The notes under the pieces are model-generated. The model searched no databases and was not told the DNA's origin. It saw only the letters and a list, made by a program, of their open reading frames with translations. Shown here piece by piece: positions 8,561 through 15,467 of a stretch of 64,000 nt of DNA. Source of the stretch: Streptomyces violens (GTDB lineage: Bacteria > Actinomycetota > Actinomycetes > Streptomycetales > Streptomycetaceae). A program made the translations under genes and the position numbers. Positions within the stretch are counted from its first letter, which is position 1, and every line of letters begins with the position of its first letter. The stretch spans positions 558,001 through 622,000 of the forward strand of contig NZ_JOBH01000002.1 in assembly GCF_000717745.1 (NCBI RefSeq). Direction: 5' to 3'.

Positions 8561-8592
8561 TCAGTCGCTGTCGATCACTGTCAGTCGCTGTC
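8561..8592. repeat. Short direct repeat at 3' end of DUF1918 gene
   Basis: TCAGTCGCTGTC occurs at 8561-8572 and again at 8581-8592, exactly 20 bases apart. A third partial copy (TCAGTCGTCC) overlaps the stop codon of the DUF1918 gene. It is probably a replication-slippage remnant; no function is evident. Confidence 0.5.
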
Positions 8593-8600
8593 CGTCGCCG

Positions 8601-8798
8601 TCAGTCGTCCGCCATCTTCTCGTGCTGTACGACGGTGTCGGGGCCGGGCGACATGATCGTTTCGTGGCCGTCCTGGAAGCGGACGCGGTACGGCGGGGTC
8701 CCACTCTCCCCGAGTACCTCGACGACCTCGGCGACCCGGTCGTGCTGGCCGACGATCCTGCCGTGCATCAGCAACCGGTCGCCTTTCTGGGCCTCCAT
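8601..8798 (-). CDS. DUF1918 domain small protein
   Basis: A 65-residue protein that is almost entirely a DUF1918 domain: it opens MEAQKGDRLLMHGRIVGQ and continues with the conserved PPYRVRFQDGHE block, a small SH3-like beta barrel. The ATG at 8798 is favoured because GGAGG stands 9 bases upstream; a longer reading would swallow that site. Family function is not established. Monocistronic, with a strong hairpin following. The 190-base gap upstream of it carries no gene that I can support. Confidence 0.82.
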   Translation of the reverse strand: MEAQKGDRLLMHGRIVGQHDRVAEVVEVLGESGTPPYRVRFQDGHETIMSPGPDTVVQHEKMADD

Positions 8799-8991
8799 CA
8801 GAGATGACCTCCGTCCGGATGGTCGGGATGCGCCCGGACGTGCCGGCACGCAGTCGTCGCGGGCGCTGAGCCGTGCCGCTGGGGGGAGCCGCGCGCCCTC
8901 AGTGCCAGTTTAGGCCCGGAGGCCGTTCCGGGCGCCGCCTGCGATCGGCCATCGGCGTACCGGCGCGGTACCGGCCGCGGGTCCGGCCCGG

Positions 8992-10317
8992 TCAGCGCGG
9001 TGGCCGTACCCGTGACGGATAGTGGTCGGCCACCACCCGCGCCATCGCCCCCGTACGGTCCGTGGCCACCTCCTTCGCGGAGAAGTAGACGTTGCCGCGC
9101 ACCTGCCGGTACCCGGCGTCGAAGGTGAGATGGCGGGAGAGCTCTTTCGGATTCTGCCAGGGGGCCGGCTGGGCCGGGTCGCCGGCCTTGTAGAGCGCCT
9201 CGCCGATGTAGAGGTGCACGCGAGTGCCGTCCACGGTCCGGGCCCACCACGGCACGAGCTCGGCGTAATCGGCGGCGGCGAAGCCGATGTTCCAGTAGAC
9301 CTGCGGGACGACGTAATCCAGCCACTCCTCGCGGACCCACTTCCGGGTGTCGGCGTAGAGATCGTCATACGTCTGTACGCCCGCTCGGGTGTCGGAGCCC
9401 GTCGGATCGGTGGCCTTGTTGCGCCAGACCCCGAACGGGCTGACGCCGAAGCGGGCCGTGCGCCGGGTGCTGCGGACCCGTTCGCCCAGCTCACGCACCA
9501 ACTGGTCGATGTTGTCGCGGCGCCAGCTCGCCCGGTCCGGGAAGCCGTCCCCGTACTCCTCGTACGCCGCGTCGTCGTCGAAGACCTGGCCCGCGACCGG
9601 ATAGGGGTAGAAGTAGTCGTCGAAGTGGACGCCGTCCACGGGGTAGCGGCGCACCGCGTCCATGATCGCGTCGAGGACGAAGGCGCGGACCTCCGGCAGG
9701 CCGGGGTTGTAGTAGAGCTTGCCGCCGTAGGGCAGCACCCAGTCCGGGTGCACCCGGGCGGGGTGGGTGGGGACCAGTTTCGCGGGGTCGGTGTGGTTGG
9801 CGACGCGGTACGGGTTGAACCACGCGTGCAGCTCCAGATCGCGCTCGTGCGCCTCCCGGACGGCGAAGTCCAGCGGGTCCCAGCCGGGGTCGCGGCCCTG
9901 GACGCCGGTGAGGTACTGCGACCACGGCTCGTACGGGGAGGGCCACAGCGCGTCGGCGGTGGGGCGCACCTGGAAGATCACCGCGTTCAGCCGGGTGGCG
10001 GCCGCCTTGTCGAGGTAGGCCACCAGCTCGGCCTGCTGCTGTGCGACGGTCAGGCCGGGCTTGGAGGGCCAGTCGCGGTTGACCACGGTCGCCAGCCACA
10101 TCCCCCGGAACTCCGGCCGGCGGCCGGCCGCACCGCCCCTCCCCCGCCCGTGACCTGCGCTTTCGACGGGGTGCCCGGCCCCGCCCGGTGTGCTCGCCGC
10201 CGCGCCCGGCGTCCACAGCATCGAGGACGCCGCGCCGAGCGCCGCCACCGTGAACCCTCTCCGTGTAGCACCTCTCCGAACGAATGCACCTCTTCCGCCT
10301 ATTCGCTGTAGTCGCAT
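8992..10317 (-). CDS. Tat-exported GH10-like (DUF187/YngK-type) glycosidase
   Basis: A 441-residue secreted protein. Residues 1-45 form a twin-arginine signal (TRRGFTVAALGA, RR at 19-20), and the rest is the glycosyl-hydrolase-10-like TIM barrel of the YngK family. Family signatures are EFRGMWLATVVNRDWPSK, RLNAVIFQVRPTADALWPS, HAWFNPYRV, DGVHFDDYFYPYP and VPQVYWNIGF. It probably acts on a cell-surface or environmental polysaccharide. GGAAGGGG lies 7 bases before the ATG. It is divergent from the 3-hydroxyacyl-CoA dehydrogenase with 157 bases between starts. Exact substrate unknown. Confidence 0.87.
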   Translation of the reverse strand: MRLQRIGGRGAFVRRGATRRGFTVAALGAASSMLWTPGAAASTPGGAGHPVESAGHGRGRGGAAGRRPEFRGMWLATVVNRDWPSKPGLTVAQQQAELVAYLDKAAATRLNAVIFQVRPTADALWPSPYEPWSQYLTGVQGRDPGWDPLDFAVREAHERDLELHAWFNPYRVANHTDPAKLVPTHPARVHPDWVLPYGGKLYYNPGLPEVRAFVLDAIMDAVRRYPVDGVHFDDYFYPYPVAGQVFDDDAAYEEYGDGFPDRASWRRDNIDQLVRELGERVRSTRRTARFGVSPFGVWRNKATDPTGSDTRAGVQTYDDLYADTRKWVREEWLDYVVPQVYWNIGFAAADYAELVPWWARTVDGTRVHLYIGEALYKAGDPAQPAPWQNPKELSRHLTFDAGYRQVRGNVYFSAKEVATDRTGAMARVVADHYPSRVRPPR

Positions 10318-10474
10318 ACCGCCACCCCTTCCGTCCGGTGCGTCCGGCTCTCCTCGCTCAGAATGCCCGCCCCGCCCGCCACTGCGCACCAGCGCGCGGA
10401 GTAACGTCGGGGCCGAGGCGGGCGTCGGACCCTTACGGCCCCCGCCGGTCCCGAAGATCAGCGAAAGGCACGAT

Positions 10475-11332
10475 GTGACCGACATCGAACGCGTCGGAGT
10501 GGTCGGCTGCGGCCAGATGGGCGCCGGTATCGCCGAGGTATGCGCGCGGGCCGGCCTGGAGGTCATGGTCGCCGAGACCACCGGCGAGGCCCTGGAAATC
10601 GGCCGCACCCGCCTGACCAATTCCCTCGGCAAGGCGGCCGAGCGCGGCAAGATCACCAGCGCGGAGCGCGACGCGACGCTCGGCCGGCTCAGCTTCACCA
10701 CCGACCTCGGCGAATTCTCCGACCGTGACCTCGTCATCGAGGCGGTCGTGGAGAACGAGCAGGTCAAAACCGAGATCTTCCAGGTGCTCGACCAGGTCGT
10801 GACGCGCCCGGACGCGATCCTGGCCTCCAACACCTCCTCCATCCCGCTGGTGAAGCTCGCCGTCGCGACCTCCCGCCCGGAGCAGGTCATCGGCATCCAC
10901 TTCTTCAACCCGGCGCCGGTGCAGAAGCTGGTCGAGATCATCCCGGCGCTCACCACCGGCGAGCAGACCATCAAGCGTGCCGAGGCGCTGGTCCAGGACC
11001 ACCTGGGCAAGCACGCCATCCGCGCCCAGGACCGCTCCGGCTTCGTCGTCAACGCGCTGCTGATCCCGTACCTGCTCTCCGCGATCCGGATGTTCGAGCA
11101 GGGCACGGCGAACCGGGAGGACATCGACAACGGCATGGAGCTGGGCTGCGCCCACCCGATGGGTCCGCTGAAGCTGGCCGACCTGATCGGTCTGGACACC
11201 GTCGCCTCGGTCGCCGACTCGATGTACGAGGAGTTCAAGGAGCCGCTGTACGCCGCTCCCCCGCTGCTGCAGCGGATGGTCGACGCGGGCCGGCTGGGCC
11301 GCAAGACGGGCTCGGGCTTCTACCCGTACTGA
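10475..11332 (+). CDS. 3-hydroxybutyryl-CoA dehydrogenase
   Basis: A 285-residue NAD(P)-dependent short-chain 3-hydroxyacyl-CoA dehydrogenase, full length for the family. The N-terminal Rossmann motif is GCGQMG (residues 11-16). ILASNTSSIPL and the catalytic His of GIHFFNPAPVQKLVEI are present, with the C-terminal dimer domain HPMGPLKLADLIGLD. It converts acetoacetyl-CoA to 3-hydroxybutyryl-CoA, or the reverse, in butyrate, PHB or ethylmalonyl-CoA metabolism. The start is GTG, with AAAGG upstream. It stands alone, divergent from the GH10-like gene. Confidence 0.9.
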   Translation: MTDIERVGVVGCGQMGAGIAEVCARAGLEVMVAETTGEALEIGRTRLTNSLGKAAERGKITSAERDATLGRLSFTTDLGEFSDRDLVIEAVVENEQVKTEIFQVLDQVVTRPDAILASNTSSIPLVKLAVATSRPEQVIGIHFFNPAPVQKLVEIIPALTTGEQTIKRAEALVQDHLGKHAIRAQDRSGFVVNALLIPYLLSAIRMFEQGTANREDIDNGMELGCAHPMGPLKLADLIGLDTVASVADSMYEEFKEPLYAAPPLLQRMVDAGRLGRKTGSGFYPY

Positions 11333-11532
11333 GCGCCTGATCCACGGGGGCGCCGGACGGCATCCTGAAGGCGTGGGCCGTCCGGCCGTCCGCCGCCGCT
11401 CGGGGGAAAGACGGCGGTGGACACCGCCGGCGGGCGCCCGTTCCGCCGGCTGTCGCCCCCGTGGCCCTGAAGAGTCAACTCCTCGGCGGCCATGACCGGG
11501 ACCGTGTGAAAGGCGCCGGTTCGGGTGCGCGG

Positions 11533-11549
11533 TTCGCACCCCGTGTGAA
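11533..11549. promoter_or_regulatory. 17-bp palindrome, copy 1
   Basis: TTCGCAC-CCC-GTGTGAA: 7-bp arms with one mismatch. It matches the perfect palindrome at 14056-14072 and lies about 165 bases upstream of the small membrane protein gene. Proposed operator of the XRE/TPR regulator; inferred. Confidence 0.5.
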
Positions 11550-11587
11550 GTCCGCGCACCCCCGCCCCCGGCATCGGCCGCACTGAA

Positions 11588-11604
11588 TTCACACGGGGTG
11601 TGCG
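11588..11604. promoter_or_regulatory. 17-bp palindrome, copy 2
   Basis: TTCACAC-GGG-GTGTGCG: the left arm is identical to the copy at 14056 and the right arm differs in its last two bases. It is 39 bases beyond copy 1 and about 110 bases upstream of the 11715 start. Confidence 0.5.
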
Positions 11605-11714
11605 GCGTTGACCCGCATATTCCTCCCGCACACTCTCCCGCCCTGCCCCACAAAGCAGTTCACTGTCTGTAGTACGCAAAACACCGAGTTTCCGAGAGGA
11701 ATGAGGAGCGGACA

Positions 11715-11972
11715 GTGACCGCCCACCCTGAAACCGAACTGGTGGCCACCGATGTGGCGGAGCTCAGGCGCTGCTGTGACGTGCGCACCGCACGCGTCGA
11801 CGGCCAGCTCGCCCTGCTCGCCCAGCGCACCGAGAGTTACGAGCGCGACGCGGAGGAACTGGCCAGCAGGCTCACGCGCATCGAACACGGACGGTGGCCA
11901 CTGCCGTCCGTCGCCGCGCTCACCGGGATCGCGGCCCTGGCGGTAGCCGTGTGGCAGGTGCTGACGAACTGA
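11715..11972 (+). CDS. Small coiled-coil protein with C-terminal membrane anchor
   Basis: An 85-residue protein I do not recognise as a named Streptomyces family. Residues 14-58 are a charged amphipathic helix with heptad spacing (DVAELRRCC, VDGQLALLAQRTESYERDAEELASRL). Residues 64-82 are a single hydrophobic helix (LPSVAALTGIAALAVAVW) ending only a few residues from the C-terminus. This layout resembles XhlA/holin-associated small phage proteins and other tail-anchored coiled coils. GTG start with GAGGAG upstream. Two GTGTGAA palindromes precede it, suggesting control by the XRE/TPR regulator 0.9 kb away. Function unknown. Confidence 0.65.
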   Translation: MTAHPETELVATDVAELRRCCDVRTARVDGQLALLAQRTESYERDAEELASRLTRIEHGRWPLPSVAALTGIAALAVAVWQVLTN

Positions 11973-12064
11973 CGGTGAGCGGCCACCGGTGACCGGGGCC
12001 ACCGGACCTTTCCGGCACCGGGCGGCGCCCGCCCAAGACCCTGACGGGCGCGCCCGGCCGGGGC

Positions 12065-12595
12065 TCAGCCCAGACGGAGGTGGTGCAGCATCAGCAGCGC
12101 CGCCGCCATGTTGGCGGCCGGCACCTCACCCCGCGCCACCATGTCCGGCACGAGCTTGAGCGGTACCCACTCCCGCCGGTCGGACTCGAAGTCGTCCTCG
12201 GGGTCGCCGACGTACTCGGCCCGCTCGGACCAGTAGATGTGGTGCACGGCGTCCGTGAGGCCGTTGGACGGCTCCACGGACAGCAGATGGGTCAGGGGGC
12301 CGGGCCGCCAGCCGGTCTCCTCCTCCATCTCGCGGGCGGCCGCGACGGCGACGTCCTCGCCGTCCTCGACCACCCCGGCGGCCAGCTCCCAGCCCCAGGT
12401 GTCGGTGATGAAACGGTGCCGCCACAGCAGCAGCACCTCGTTCGCCTCGTTGACCACCGTGGCCACCGCCACGGCCCGCATCCGGATCAGATAGTGGTCC
12501 AGATGCCGCCCGTCCGGAAGCTCCACGTCAGCGAGGTTGACCCGGAACCAGCGGTTCTCGTACACGGTCTGCTCCATGAGATTTTTCCATCGCAC
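12065..12595 (-). CDS. NUDIX hydrolase, ADP-ribose pyrophosphatase-like
   Basis: A 176-residue Nudix protein. The Nudix box spans residues 74-96, with Gly74, Glu80, the REMEEETGW core at 88-96 and the catalytic glutamates in place. N-terminal strands such as DHYLIRMRAVAVATVV match ADP-ribose/NDP-sugar type Nudix enzymes. Start is GTG at 12595, or ATG at 12577 (MEQTVYENRWFRV); the latter gives the usual family N-terminus, but neither has a strong ribosome site. Two CACGTG hexamers, 32 bases apart, lie between this gene and the XRE/TPR stop, so it may have its own promoter. Confidence 0.85.
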   Translation of the reverse strand: MRWKNLMEQTVYENRWFRVNLADVELPDGRHLDHYLIRMRAVAVATVVNEANEVLLLWRHRFITDTWGWELAAGVVEDGEDVAVAAAREMEEETGWRPGPLTHLLSVEPSNGLTDAVHHIYWSERAEYVGDPEDDFESDRREWVPLKLVPDMVARGEVPAANMAAALLMLHHLRLG

Positions 12596-12645
12596 GTGCC
12601 TGCCACCTTCCGCCGAAGAGATGGCACGTGGACACGAGCCATCCG

Positions 12646-13983
12646 TCAGAGCGGAACGCGCAACGCCTCATCGATCAAGTCGGCCGCGGCGTCGGTGGCG
12701 CTGCTTCCGGTGCCGGCAAGGAGTTCGCGAACCGCCCGCAGGCGGTCCCGTAACCGCTGCGACTCCATGCCCCGTGCCTGTTCCGCCATCTGCGTCGCGC
12801 TGGCCACGGCCTTTTCGGTCTCTCCCTGTCTCAGCTCGATGTGCGCGAGGATGGCGAGCCGGTGCACCCGGCCGCGGTCGTGCGCGGGGGTGTCGACGGC
12901 GGCGGTGGCCTGTTCCTGCGCGGCCCGCAGGTCGCCCAGGCTGAGCAGCGCCTCCGCCACCTGTACGTTGACCAGGCCCGGCTGGACGTAGCCGGTCTCG
13001 TCCGGCTCCAGGCCCGGCCGGATCCGCTCCGCCGCGGCCTCGGCACGGCGGATGCAGGACAGCGCGCCGGAGCCGTCACCCAGCCGCGCGTACGCCTTCG
13101 CCTGCATCGCGTACAGATCGGTGGCCAGCGCCGCGGTGATGTGCGGGCCCGCGGCGCGCAGTGCCGCCTCGGCGAAGGCGACCGCCTGGCGGTACTCGCG
13201 GGTGAACAGCGACTGGCTCACCAGCAGCGCGATGATGTACGCGCCGAGCCCCCGGTCGCCGCTCGCCTTGGCCAGCCGCAGCGCCTGGTGGAAGTAGCGC
13301 TGCGCGAGCCCGAAGGCGTCCGAATCGTACGCGCAGATGCCGGCCACGGCGACCAGCCCGCCGGTGGCGCGGTGCAGTTGGCGGCCCGTGGCGTCGGTGT
13401 AGCTGCCGCGCAGCAGCGGCGCCGCCTCGTTGTTGAGGAAGCCGACGATGCGCGCTCTGGTCGCGACGCCGCCGGCCTTGCGGTACATCTGCTCGTAGTG
13501 CGTGCGCGCCGAGCGCAGCATCTCGATGTCCGCCATGGACACCCGGGTCAGGCCGCTCCGCGAGACGTCGGAGTCCTCCGGTGGGTTCTCCCACTCCCAT
13601 ACCGGCATGACCGCCGAAGTCCCGGTCAGCGCGGGCGCGCTGAGGACGTGCGGGCGCTGCTGCTCGTCGGAGCGCCACAGGGCGGTGGCCCGCTCGACGA
13701 AGCCGGAGAGCGGGGTATCGGCGGCACGGCGGGTGCCGGGCCGGCTCAGCCCGATGTCATCCAGGCCGACCGGGCGGTGCAGCCGGTCGCTGAGGATCTC
13801 GCAGATCAGGTCGGGGACCTGGCCGCGCGGCCGCTGGCCCTTCAGCCAGCGGGCCACGGCGGTGTGTTCGTACCGCAGGGACAGGCCGCGCCGGCGGCCG
13901 AGCTGGTTGATGTGCACGGCCAGCCCGGCGTGCGAGATGCCCGCCTCGTCCAGGATCGCATCCAGCAGGGTGTTGGGCTCCAT
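12646..13983 (-). CDS. XRE-type HTH regulator with TPR repeats (NsdA-like), TTA codon
   Basis: A 445-residue protein with an N-terminal XRE-like helix-turn-helix (residues 1-75, including NQLGRRRGLSLRYEH and AVARWLKGQRPRG). A long C-terminal stretch of TPR-like helices follows (for example AFGLAQRYFHQALRLAKASGD, AYARLGDGSGALSCIRRAEA). This matches the Streptomyces-specific NsdA-type regulators of differentiation and antibiotic production. Leu411 is encoded by TTA (12751-12753), the rare codon read only by the bldA tRNA. AGGAGG lies about 6 bases from the ATG. A perfect 17-bp palindrome stands 73 bases upstream of the start. The phosphatase gene just upstream also has a TTA codon, so the pair is probably developmentally timed. 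Confidence 0.82.
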   Translation of the reverse strand: MEPNTLLDAILDEAGISHAGLAVHINQLGRRRGLSLRYEHTAVARWLKGQRPRGQVPDLICEILSDRLHRPVGLDDIGLSRPGTRRAADTPLSGFVERATALWRSDEQQRPHVLSAPALTGTSAVMPVWEWENPPEDSDVSRSGLTRVSMADIEMLRSARTHYEQMYRKAGGVATRARIVGFLNNEAAPLLRGSYTDATGRQLHRATGGLVAVAGICAYDSDAFGLAQRYFHQALRLAKASGDRGLGAYIIALLVSQSLFTREYRQAVAFAEAALRAAGPHITAALATDLYAMQAKAYARLGDGSGALSCIRRAEAAAERIRPGLEPDETGYVQPGLVNVQVAEALLSLGDLRAAQEQATAAVDTPAHDRGRVHRLAILAHIELRQGETEKAVASATQMAEQARGMESQRLRDRLRAVRELLAGTGSSATDAAADLIDEALRVPL

Positions 13984-14055
13984 GGCCCCCTCCTGATCCG
14001 CGCCCTCGCTCGTCGCGGGCGCGCTTCGCCTCACCACCAGCGTAATCAGGGGAAG

Positions 14056-14072
14056 TTCACACGGGGTGTGAA
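14056..14072. promoter_or_regulatory. Perfect 17-bp palindrome upstream of XRE/TPR gene
   Basis: TTCACAC-GGG-GTGTGAA has perfect 7-bp arms. It overlaps the last codons and stop of the SpoIIE-type phosphatase and lies 73 bases before the XRE/TPR start. Related copies lie at 11533 and 11588. It probably serves as an autoregulatory operator; inferred from position and symmetry. Confidence 0.6.
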
Positions 14073-15232
14073 CGGTGCCCGCCCCATGCGGCGTGCGCGA
14101 GGGCCAGCAGGGCCACGTCGTCGGTGAGCCGGCCGTCCGCGTGCCGGGCGATCCGGTCGCGCACGGCGGCGACGAGGACGCGAGGCGCGGGCGGGGCCGC
14201 ACCGGACAGGCACATGAGCAGTTCCGCGCGGAGGGGGAAGAACGCCCCGCGCGCGTCGCGGGCGTCCTCGGCGCCGTCCGTGTACAGCAGCAGCCCCTCG
14301 CGGCCGTTCAGTCGCCCGGACAGCGGGTGGAGCTGGTCGGGGAGCGGGAACAGGCCGAGCGGGGGCAGCGGTTCGTCCTGCGCGACCGGCTCGGCCGTGC
14401 CGCTGCCGAACCGATAGGGCCAGGGGTGGCCGCAGTTCAGTGCGGTGTACTCGCCGCCGTGCGCGACCTGGAGCAGCAGTACGGTGACGAACTCCTCGGC
14501 GGCGTCCGCGTCTTCGGCTTCCGCCGCCCCGGACCGCCCGGCCAGGTGCCGCGCCAGCGCGCGGTCCAGGCGGCGTAACACCCCGGACAGTTCCGGCTCG
14601 TCGTGCGCGGCCTCGCGGAAGCAGCCGAGCATGGCGGAGACCGTGCCGACGGCCGCCAGGCCGTGGCCGCGCACATCGCCGATGACGACCCGCAGGCCGT
14701 GCCGCGTCGGCACCGCGTCGTACAGATCGCCGCCGATGAGCGCGCCCTCGCCCGCCGACAGGTGTCCGGCGGCGACCCGGATACCGCCGATCCGTTCCGG
14801 CAGCGGGCGCAGCACGAGCCGCTGCGCCGCCTCCGCGACGTCCCGGGTGCGCGCGAGCTCGCGGAGCAGCCGCGCCCGCCGCCCCGCCGTCAGATAGCTG
14901 GCCGCGACCACGGCGAGGACGGCGGCGCAGGTGCCCAGCCGGGTCGCGGGCGCGGCGTCCTGGCCGGCCGCGCCGAACGGTATGAGGGCGATCAGCGCGC
15001 ACAGGCCGCCGAGCACGACGCACTCCCGGCGGCCGGTGCCGGCGCAGGCGATGGCCGGTGCGGCGGCGAGTAGTTGGAGCGGCTGCGCGTGACCGGTACC
15101 GGCCAGCTCCCAAGCGAGGATTGCGGCCACCCAGATCCCGGGGAGGACGAGGACGAACAGCCGGCGGGCGAAGCCGCCGAACGTTTCTCCCGCCACCGGC
15201 GGCAGCGGCCGCCACGCCCAGGTGCGGTTCAT
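14057..15232 (-). CDS. Membrane-anchored SpoIIE-type PP2C phosphatase, TTA codon
   Basis: A 391-residue protein. The first 115 residues carry about four hydrophobic helices (from LFVLVLPGIWVAAILAW at residue 25 to about 113) and the rest is a cytosolic PP2C/SpoIIE Ser/Thr phosphatase domain. Metal-binding acidic motifs are present: GGDLYDA (Asp169), VIGDVRGHG (Asp186), LLYTDGAEDARD and LTDDVALLAL. No GAF, PAS or HATPase kinase domain is attached. Leu219 is encoded by TTA (14576-14578), implying bldA dependence. GAGGGAGA precedes the ATG. It lies upstream of the XRE/TPR gene on the same strand. In Streptomyces such enzymes often act on anti-anti-sigma factors; the partner is unknown here. Confidence 0.83.
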   Translation of the reverse strand: MNRTWAWRPLPPVAGETFGGFARRLFVLVLPGIWVAAILAWELAGTGHAQPLQLLAAAPAIACAGTGRRECVVLGGLCALIALIPFGAAGQDAAPATRLGTCAAVLAVVAASYLTAGRRARLLRELARTRDVAEAAQRLVLRPLPERIGGIRVAAGHLSAGEGALIGGDLYDAVPTRHGLRVVIGDVRGHGLAAVGTVSAMLGCFREAAHDEPELSGVLRRLDRALARHLAGRSGAAEAEDADAAEEFVTVLLLQVAHGGEYTALNCGHPWPYRFGSGTAEPVAQDEPLPPLGLFPLPDQLHPLSGRLNGREGLLLYTDGAEDARDARGAFFPLRAELLMCLSGAAPPAPRVLVAAVRDRIARHADGRLTDDVALLALAHAAWGGHRSHPV

Positions 15233-15414
15233 CCGGATGGTCTCCCTCGGCCGTACCCTCGCGCGGTCGCGTGCCGACGCATAAATGCTCCGCGGCGTGA
15301 TCGATTCTGGCGACGCGGGGTGGCGGAACCCCCGTCCACCGCCGCCCTCTCACCCCATCGAGTGACACGCGGGGTTGACGCCTCCGCGGCCGCCGCCGTG
15401 ATGCCCTGAAAGCA

Positions 15415-15454
15415 CAAGGGCGGTGGCTCGACCGAGGTCGAACCACCGCCCTTG
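15415..15454 (-). terminator. Strong hairpin terminating pheST
   Basis: CAAGGGCGGTGG and CCACCGCCCTTG (15415-15426/15443-15454) pair perfectly. After one mismatch an inner TCGACC/GGTCGA stem continues to a 2-base loop. It begins 14 bases past the pheT stop. The remaining bases up to the phosphatase start (15233-15414) show no gene. Confidence 0.75.
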
Positions 15455-15467
15455 CGGTGTCGCGTCG

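Larger units (their letters stand above)
11333..11714. other. Non-coding gap with clustered GTGTGAA palindromes
   Basis: This 382-base gap separates the hydroxyacyl-CoA dehydrogenase from the small membrane-protein gene. I see no supportable reading frame in it. It contains two copies of a TTCNCAC-NNN-GTGTGAA palindrome (11533-11549 and 11588-11604) plus a lone half-site GTGTGAA at 11504-11510. It presumably holds the promoter of the 11715 gene. Confidence 0.6.

Noticed and set aside
8992..11304. A 770-codon open frame on the minus strand running through the hydroxyacyl-CoA dehydrogenase
   Set aside because: Only the part from 10317 down encodes the GH10-like protein; the upstream part is the antisense shadow of the dehydrogenase, and a Tat signal plus ribosome site fix the start.
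11973..12064. Terminator between the small membrane protein and the Nudix gene
   Set aside because: Several short GC pairings are possible but no stem stands out above background.
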